Assembly (NCBI GenBank): GCA_934645275.1
Contig: CAKUDW010000091.1
Coordinates: forward strand, 1-7,489
Reading direction: 5' to 3'
DNA: 7,489 nucleotides
Source of the DNA: an uncultured Clostridia bacterium
GTDB lineage: Bacteria; Bacillota_A; Clostridia; Christensenellales; Aristaeellaceae
Shown here: positions 5,397 through 7,489 of the stretch, one piece after another
Layout: each line of letters opens with the position of its first letter
How positions within the stretch are numbered: position 1 is the first letter of the stretch
Translations under genes and position numbers: made by a program
Notes under the pieces: model-generated
The model's database searches: none
Seen by the model: the letters and a program-made list of their open reading frames with translations, nothing else
What the model was told of the DNA's origin: nothing

Positions 5397-5951
5397 GAGA
5401 AGCACCTCCCTGCAAATTCCGCTGAATCCGTTTGCCCGTTCTCCGGTTTCCCCGGTCCCCGGCGCGATGCTCCTTCTGAATTCTTCCATCGGAAATCACC
5501 GCACGGCCCGCGACGCATCCGGCCAGGCCTTCCTGTCAGCATCCTGACATTTGTCCGGTCTCTGTCTCTGTCCGGCTCCGATGGGTCGCCTGCCGCAGCA
5601 GCCACTGTCACGCACTCCATTTGCCAAAGGATTCCATGATCTTGCCTGCGGGCATCAACGCACCGCGGCAAAACGTCTTTGCATCAGACGGGAATGAGTC
5701 GCCGTCGATATCCCTTTGTGCCCCATCCGCTCATTCAGCGCCGCACAGCCACCGACGCCAGCCTGAATGAATACAGTGTGTCGAATGCAAGTATATCACA
5801 CAGATGCCCGAAAAGAAAGGCAGCCGTCCATGAAAATTGTTTGGAGACGGGCAAATGTGACTTGTTTATCGATTCATAACCCTTATGGTGTTGGTTTATA
5901 AAACAATACAAACAATACAAAAGAAAAAATAAGAAAAACAAATTTTTTATA
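5397..5951. other. Gene-free stretch upstream of two divergent genes
   Basis: I see no convincing gene between the peptidase start and the sugar-operon promoter. The first part is GC-rich and holds the dyad TGTCAG-CATC-CTGACA (5534-5549) and a direct repeat of TGTCCGG (5552-5558 and 5569-5575, 17 bp apart). These could be regulator sites for the minus-strand peptidase gene, although no clear promoter was found. From about 5860 the composition turns strongly AT-rich. Confidence 0.6.
5901..5951 (+). promoter_or_regulatory. A-tract upstream (UP-like) element with tandem repeats
   Basis: The 50 bases before the -35 hexamer are nearly all A and T. They include a perfect tandem repeat of AAACAATAC (5901-5909, 5910-5918) and two AAGAAAAA blocks exactly 10 bp apart (5921-5928, 5931-5938), then a T-run at 5942-5948. 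A-tracts phased with the helix bend DNA and can bind the RNA polymerase alpha subunit, so this probably boosts the promoter just downstream. Confidence 0.5.
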
Positions 5952-5980
5952 TTGACATACAACGGCTATTGTGATAATAT
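5952..5980 (+). promoter_or_regulatory. Near-consensus extended -10 promoter of the sugar ABC operon
   Basis: A perfect -35 TTGACA (5952-5957) is followed after exactly 17 bp by TAATAT (5975-5980), with TG at 5972-5973 giving an extended -10. The predicted start of transcription is about 5987, leaving a leader of roughly 170 nt before the binding-protein gene. Such a strong promoter suits a highly expressed binding protein and probably needs repression or leader control to be regulated. Confidence 0.8.
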
Positions 5981-6028
5981 ATTACGTAGAAAATAGCAGA
6001 ATATAATTTGGGTTTTGGGGAGATACAC

Positions 6029-6040
6029 TTAACGGGTTAA
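6029..6040 (+). promoter_or_regulatory. Candidate operator palindrome in the sugar-operon leader
   Basis: TTAAC-GG-GTTAA is a perfect 5+5 dyad about 43 bases downstream of the predicted transcription start. LacI/GalR-family repressors bind AT-rich palindromes centred on CG or similar, often near the promoters of sugar transporters, so a repressor site is plausible. The centre is GG rather than CG and no regulator gene is in the window, so this is a weak call. Confidence 0.3.
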
Positions 6041-6057
6041 ACAATGTTATTTATTAC

Positions 6058-6122
6058 CTTACTTCGCGTATGGTAAGAGGCTGTAGTTGCAATCAGCCAG
6101 GCTGGTGATTCAGTTGGCTGAT
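6058..6122 (+). promoter_or_regulatory. Stem-loops in the leader of the sugar-binding protein gene
   Basis: CTTAC (6058-6062) can pair with GTAAG (6073-6077). ATCAGCC (6092-6098) can pair with GGCTGAT (6116-6122), or CAGCC (6094-6098) with GGCTG (6100-6104) in a tighter alternative around the same bases. These lie 38 or more bases before the start codon. They may stabilise the message or form a regulatory leader; no known riboswitch class was recognised. Confidence 0.35.
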
Positions 6123-6159
6123 GAAAATAGCAAGGACATAGTACAAGGAGGAAGATGAA

Positions 6160-7104
6160 ATGAAGAAGTTACTGACTCTGGTTATCTCGCTGGTTCTGGT
6201 TCTCTCTGCTTTTGCCGGTGTCGCAGTTGCAGAAGACAAGCCTCTCATCGGTCTGGTTATCATCTCTGGTACGAACCCGCATTGCATGCTCTTTGTCGAA
6301 GGCTTTGAAGAAGTCTGCGAGAAGTACGGTGCCGAAACCGTCATTCTTGATGCTGACTATGACCCGTCAGCTCTGATGAATGCACTTTCCGACTTTGTAT
6401 CCATGGGCTGTGATGGCATTGTTGTTGAAGCCTGCGATGCTGAAGCCTCGATTCAGGGCATCCGCGAAGCGCATGATGCGGGGATCGTTGTAGCAGCATC
6501 TGATTTGATCCTGCCCATTACTGAGGAAGATGGATGGGTTGTCTCGCAGACTGTATCAGATAACTACAATGGCGGCTATATGTGCGGTGAAGACATTGTG
6601 AAGCGTGCAAACGGTGAGGAATTCAATGTTTGCATCATGGATATGCCGCTGAACAGCGCCGCTGTCCAGCGTGTCCAGGGCTTAAAGGACGCATTCGCCG
6701 GTCACGACAACATCAAGATTCTGTCTGAGGATACGCCCACTCCGGAAACTCTGGAACAGAAGATGGCAATTTGTGATGCATGGATTCAGAAGTTTGACAA
6801 AATTGATGCAATCTTTGCCTTCCATGATCCTGCCGGCATGGCCTGTGTTTCCTCTCTGAAGGCAGCTGGCCGCCTCGAGGAAACGCTCATTTACGGCATA
6901 GACGGTAACGAAGATGCCATTCGGGCAATTGCGAAGGGCGAGTTTACCGCAACCGCCAAGCAGAATCCCTATGCATTGGCTGTGGGCGCTACCGAAGATC
7001 TGTTCACCGTGCTCAATGGCGGCACGATCGAACATGACTTTATGACTTATGTCCCGGTTACCTACATTGACGCGACAAATGCTGCAGAATTCCTCGCTGA
7101 CTGA
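6160..7104 (+). CDS. Sugar ABC transporter substrate-binding protein (RbsB/XylF-like)
   Basis: A 314-residue exported binding protein that captures a sugar, probably a pentose, hexose or cyclitol, and delivers it to an RbsC-type permease. Residues 1-24 are a classical signal peptide (MKKLLTLVISLVLVLSAFAG then VAVA|ED). The mature part has the two-lobe periplasmic binding protein fold (peripla_BP_4 type): LIGLVIISGTNPH at about 29-41, GCDGIVVEACDAEA at 83-96, FAFHDPAGMACVSSLKAAGR in the C-terminal lobe, and YGIDGNEDAIRAIAKGEF with KQNPYALAVGA near the end, as in RbsB. AAGGAGGA (6145-6152), seven bases before the ATG, is near-perfect. There is no lipobox cysteine, which is unusual for a Gram-positive binding protein. 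An ATPase gene follows after 115 nt. The substrate cannot be told from sequence. Confidence 0.9.
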   Translation: MKKLLTLVISLVLVLSAFAGVAVAEDKPLIGLVIISGTNPHCMLFVEGFEEVCEKYGAETVILDADYDPSALMNALSDFVSMGCDGIVVEACDAEASIQGIREAHDAGIVVAASDLILPITEEDGWVVSQTVSDNYNGGYMCGEDIVKRANGEEFNVCIMDMPLNSAAVQRVQGLKDAFAGHDNIKILSEDTPTPETLEQKMAICDAWIQKFDKIDAIFAFHDPAGMACVSSLKAAGRLEETLIYGIDGNEDAIRAIAKGEFTATAKQNPYALAVGATEDLFTVLNGGTIEHDFMTYVPVTYIDATNAAEFLAD

Positions 7105-7114
7105 TGTTATTTGA

Positions 7115-7189
7115 ACAGTGCCAGTGCACTAGCTGCATCCCGCCGTTATGAAAGACTGAATGGCGGGATGCGATTCTCAACAGCACTGT
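7115..7189 (+). repeat. Nested stem-loop between binding-protein and ATPase genes
   Basis: An inner perfect 10-bp stem, GCATCCCGCC (7135-7144) with GGCGGGATGC (7162-7171), encloses a 17-base loop. An outer perfect 7-bp stem, ACAGTGC (7115-7121) with GCACTGT (7183-7189), surrounds it. AGTGC (7117-7121) can instead pair with GCACT (7126-7130), so the outer stem has a competitor. No T-tract follows, so it is not a full terminator. It probably protects the upstream message from 3' exonucleases or partly attenuates transcription, raising binding protein over ATPase. The structure starts 11 nt after the stop codon. Confidence 0.7.
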
Positions 7190-7219
7190 AGTTGAAATTT
7201 AAGACAGGAGGGAAGGCCT

Positions 7220-7489
7220 TTGAGCAATACGATCCTTGAGATGAAAGGAATCTCGAAGTCGTTTACGGGAACGAAGGCCCTTCAGAATGTTGATTTCTCC
7301 TTGGAGTATGGGGAAGTGCGCGCTCTCATGGGTGAAAACGGCGCAGGCAAAACTACCCTGATGAAATGCCTGGCAGGCATTTATTCAATTGATGCAGGTG
7401 AAATCTATTTTGAAGGGAAACCCATTGTAATCGAGAACGTTGTCGATTCTCTGAAACTTGGAATCGGGTTTATACAGCAGGAATTGGTC
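7220..7489 (+). CDS. Sugar ABC transporter ATP-binding protein (RbsA/MglA-like), partial
   Basis: The first 90 codons of a gene cut by the window end. The start is TTG at 7220, with AGGAGGG at 7206-7212 seven bases upstream. The protein begins MSNTILEMKGISKSFTGTKA, typical of ABC ATPases. It has a Walker A motif GENGAGKT (38-45), and the Q-loop glutamine lies in FIQQEL (about residue 86-87). The pattern ALMGENGAGKTTLMKCLAGI and the Q-loop context match RbsA/MglA-type importers, which carry two ATPase domains in about 500 residues; only the first is visible here. It energises uptake of the sugar bound by the preceding protein. A permease gene is expected downstream. Confidence 0.9.
   Translation, partial: MSNTILEMKGISKSFTGTKALQNVDFSLEYGEVRALMGENGAGKTTLMKCLAGIYSIDAGEIYFEGKPIVIENVVDSLKLGIGFIQQELV

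Noticed and set aside
5534..5556. TGTCAG-CATC-CTGACA as an intrinsic terminator
   Set aside because: Only three T residues follow on the plus strand and no gene ends nearby, so it is listed only as a dyad.
5735..5962. A 75-codon minus-strand frame with a hydrophobic start (FFLFFLLYC)
   Set aside because: The hydrophobic stretch is the antisense of the A-rich promoter region, the start lies on the promoter itself, and no ribosome binding site is present.
1..7489. CRISPR arrays, tRNA or rRNA genes
   Set aside because: No regularly spaced repeats, tRNA-like cloverleaf arms or rRNA sequence were seen on reading either strand.

Overview
The window looks like a chromosomal stretch from a fairly GC-rich Firmicute, most likely a gut- or rumen-type Clostridium relative. 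This rests on the strong AGGAGG-type ribosome binding sites, the large serine recombinase preceded by a helix-turn-helix/zinc-ribbon gene and a SHOCT-like small gene, and the RbsB/RbsA-type sugar transporter. The taxonomic placement is inference; there is no rRNA or marker gene here.

Region 1 (1-1764) is a mobile-element recombination module. It holds the last codons of an upstream ORF, an HTH plus double zinc-ribbon protein, a 53-residue SHOCT-like protein that overlaps it, and a serine recombinase. The recombinase is intact through its catalytic and recombinase domains but loses family sequence after about residue 283. There it runs into a segment with three TGCAC(AC)CCCC repeats, which looks like an insertion-sequence end or its scar. 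A probable intrinsic terminator at 1736-1764 closes the module.

Region 2 (about 1849-3736) is a tight four-gene, same-strand cluster: a Phd/YefM-type antitoxin-like protein, a 93-residue unknown, a Trp-rich 166-residue unknown, and a 239-residue protein resembling the family I recall as DUF6557. Genes overlap or are 16-20 nt apart and each has its own ribosome binding site. No classical toxin sits beside the antitoxin-like gene, which makes this cluster the best candidate for an undescribed accessory system.

Region 3 (3737-5396, minus strand) holds an SRAP/YedK-type DNA-crosslink repair protein with all its catalytic residues, and a secreted papain-like C39-family cysteine peptidase. The SRAP stop codon abuts the stop of region 2 inside a perfect hairpin. 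A long imperfect inverted repeat lies in the gap between SRAP and the peptidase gene.

Region 4 (5397-7489) begins with a 555-nt stretch without a gene and ends in an AT-rich, A-tract upstream element. A near-consensus extended -10 promoter and a leader of about 170 nt follow. The sugar operon then starts: a periplasmic-type sugar-binding protein and the first 90 codons of an RbsA/MglA-type ATPase, separated by a nested double stem-loop. Such a structure could set the usual high ratio of binding protein to ATPase.
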